Below are positions 12,520 to 13,418 of a stretch of 13,418 nt of DNA, piece after piece (position 1 is the stretch's first letter; the number at the start of each line of letters is the position of its first letter). The notes under the pieces were generated by a model. The model ran no database searches and was not told where the DNA came from. It saw only the letters and a list, made by a program, of their open reading frames with translations. A program made the position numbers and the translations under genes. Location of the stretch: the NCBI GenBank assembly GCA_020852035.1, contig JADZBR010000348.1, positions 1 to 13,418 on the forward strand. The letters run 5' to 3'. The DNA comes from Caulobacteraceae bacterium (GTDB lineage: Bacteria > Pseudomonadota > Alphaproteobacteria > Caulobacterales > Caulobacteraceae).

Positions 12520-13266
12520 TCACTCCGCGTAGACGTCAAGCCCCATCGCGGAGAGCAGCGCCTGCTGCTGATCGAGGGTCACCTTCGCGCCCCGCCAGCT
12601 TTCCAGCTCGGTGAGGTCGAGGCCGTCCACTCCGGCGCCGCGCAGGTCGGCGCCGGCCAGCCTGGCCCCGTAGGTGTCGGCCAGGAACAAATCGCAGCGC
12701 GAGAGGTCCGCGCCGGTCAGGTCCGCCCGCGCCAGCACCGCCTCGCGCAGGCTGGAGCCGGAGAGGTCGCCGCCGGGCAGGCTGACCTCGGTGAGGTCCG
12801 CCAGCTCCAGGTTGCAGCCACGGAACGCCCCCTCGCAGCGCACCACGCTGCGCCCGAACGCCCGGTGGAAATCCACCTTCGTGAAGCTCGCCCCGCGCCA
12901 GTTGCAGTCCTCGCAGGCGACCCCGTAGGCCGAGGTGCGGTCGAGCCGGGCGAAGGAGAGGTCGCAGCCCTTGAACCACGCCTCGTCCAGCTGGCTGAAC
13001 GCGATCTCGACACCCTTGTGGCCCTCGTCGTCGGCGAAGCTGCAGCCCTCGAACCGGGCCTCGCGCAGGTCGGCGTGGGCCAGGCGGCAGCGGATCAGGC
13101 GGCACCCGCTCAGGCGCGCGCCCTGCAACACCACCCCGGAAAGCTGGGCGTCGCGGATCATGCAGTCGGTCAGGACGATGTCGGCGAGGTCGAGGTCGGC
13201 CCAATCGGCGCCGGAGAGGTCCGCGCCGACCATCCGGCCGCCGGCTTCCAGTCGGTTTCCGGGCAA
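12520..13266 (-). CDS. Qnr-like pentapeptide repeat protein
   Basis: A 248-aa pentapeptide-repeat protein (A[D/N]LxG-type repeats), expected to fold as a right-handed quadrilateral beta-helix that mimics B-form DNA. From about residue 72 it follows the Qnr plan: FEGCSFADDEGHKG (72-85) like the Qnr F.GC.F.D.E..KG loop; WFKGCDLSFARL (97-108); GASFTKVDFHRAFGRS (125-140) where Qnr has its longer loop B; NLELADL; DLSG and ADLTGADL repeats; and a C-terminal LDQQQALLSAMGLDV helix matching the Qnr dimerisation end. Qnr proteins protect DNA gyrase from quinolones. It has about 30 extra N-terminal residues compared with the 214-218-aa Qnr proteins. The TTG start at 13266 has AGGAG 6 nt upstream; the ATG at 13233 is the alternative. 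It is divergent from the gene at 13351. Gyrase protection here is inferred. Confidence 0.88.
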   Translation of the reverse strand: MPGNRLEAGGRMVGADLSGADWADLDLADIVLTDCMIRDAQLSGVVLQGARLSGCRLIRCRLAHADLREARFEGCSFADDEGHKGVEIAFSQLDEAWFKGCDLSFARLDRTSAYGVACEDCNWRGASFTKVDFHRAFGRSVVRCEGAFRGCNLELADLTEVSLPGGDLSGSSLREAVLARADLTGADLSRCDLFLADTYGARLAGADLRGAGVDGLDLTELESWRGAKVTLDQQQALLSAMGLDVYAE

Positions 13267-13284
13267 GACGGGCTCCTGAGACGG

Positions 13285-13312
13285 CTGACGCGGCGTGGAT
13301 CATCCCGTATCA
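13285..13312 (+). promoter_or_regulatory. Weak candidate promoter in the divergent gap
   Basis: CTGACG (13285-13290), 16 nt, GTATCA (13307-13312), pointing to the gene starting at 13351. Both hexamers are weak. The 84-nt gap must hold promoters for both divergent genes, but none is clear for the minus-strand pentapeptide gene. Confidence 0.2.
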
Positions 13313-13350
13313 CGGCGGCGAGCGACACCGTTTCTCGCAGGAGCTTCGTC

Positions 13351-13418
13351 ATGGCCGATTTCCGCCGCGTGACCGACACCTTCACCACCAGCCCGCAGAT
13401 CGACCTCGCCGACGTGGC
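13351..13418 (+). CDS. 5' end of TIGR01244/DUF442-like protein (cut by window edge)
   Basis: Only 22 full codons are visible: MADFRRVTDTFTTSPQIDLA then DV. The start is firm, with AGGAG (13339-13343) 7 nt before the ATG. The opening FRRVTDTFTTSPQI, followed by a DLADV helix, is how TIGR01244-family (beta-lactamase hydrolase-like, DUF442) proteins begin; they have a dual-specificity-phosphatase/sulfurtransferase-like fold with a catalytic Cys that would lie beyond the edge. The identification rests on this short N-terminus alone. Confidence 0.6.
   Translation, partial: MADFRRVTDTFTTSPQIDLADV

Noticed and set aside
12520..13266. Pentapeptide repeat tract as a DNA repeat array or CRISPR
   Set aside because: Periodicity is at codon level (15-nt) within one open frame and the units vary; there are no identical repeats with spacers.

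Overview
The window is GC-rich bacterial DNA of alphaproteobacterial, most likely Caulobacteraceae (Caulobacter/Phenylobacterium-like), character. The grounds are the codon bias, the Oar-like TonB-dependent receptor with a carboxypeptidase-regulatory domain, the small Caulobacterales-type secreted protein at the left edge, an EcfG-type stress promoter motif, and short intergenic repeats of the AAATCCTCCCC and CCTTCTCCC type. The genus is inferred, not proven. No rRNA, tRNA, CRISPR array, insertion sequence or prophage gene was seen.

Left part (1-2400), small accessory and stress genes: a secreted small protein gene broken by an in-frame amber codon and running into an intergenic repeat (54-473, minus); a divergent TetR regulator (569-1180, plus) with an operator-like dyad between them; a CsbD stress protein (1229-1411, plus) with an EcfG-type promoter motif inside the end of the tetR gene; a convergent two-gene minus unit encoding a SnoaL-like protein and a tiny RNA polymerase alpha-CTD-like helix-hairpin-helix protein (1408-2042), joined by an ATGA overlap; and a stand-alone Lrp/AsnC ligand-binding (RAM) domain protein (2125-2379, plus).

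Middle (2440-8183): sppA, the 67-kDa-type signal peptide peptidase with both catalytic residues present (2495-4276, plus); a gene-free stretch holding a BIME-like inverted repeat pair (4316-4457) and a clear intrinsic terminator; and a large TonB-dependent receptor (4634-7885, minus).

Right part (8184-13418): oppB-oppC-oppA on the minus strand, each pair overlapping by ATGA, with no ATPase gene in the window. Upstream lies a secreted protein that appears to join an N-terminal TIMP/NTR-like domain to a C-terminal I78-type peptidase inhibitor domain (11794-12393). Further right are a chromosomal Qnr-like pentapeptide-repeat protein (12520-13266, minus) and the divergent start of a TIGR01244/DUF442-like protein cut by the window edge (13351-13418, plus).

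Together, the outer-membrane receptor, the peptide permease with its lipoprotein binding protein and the putative secreted protease inhibitor look like a peptide-acquisition or envelope-proteolysis neighbourhood. That link is inference from gene order. The most interesting object is the putative double-headed protease inhibitor; the Qnr-like gene comes second.
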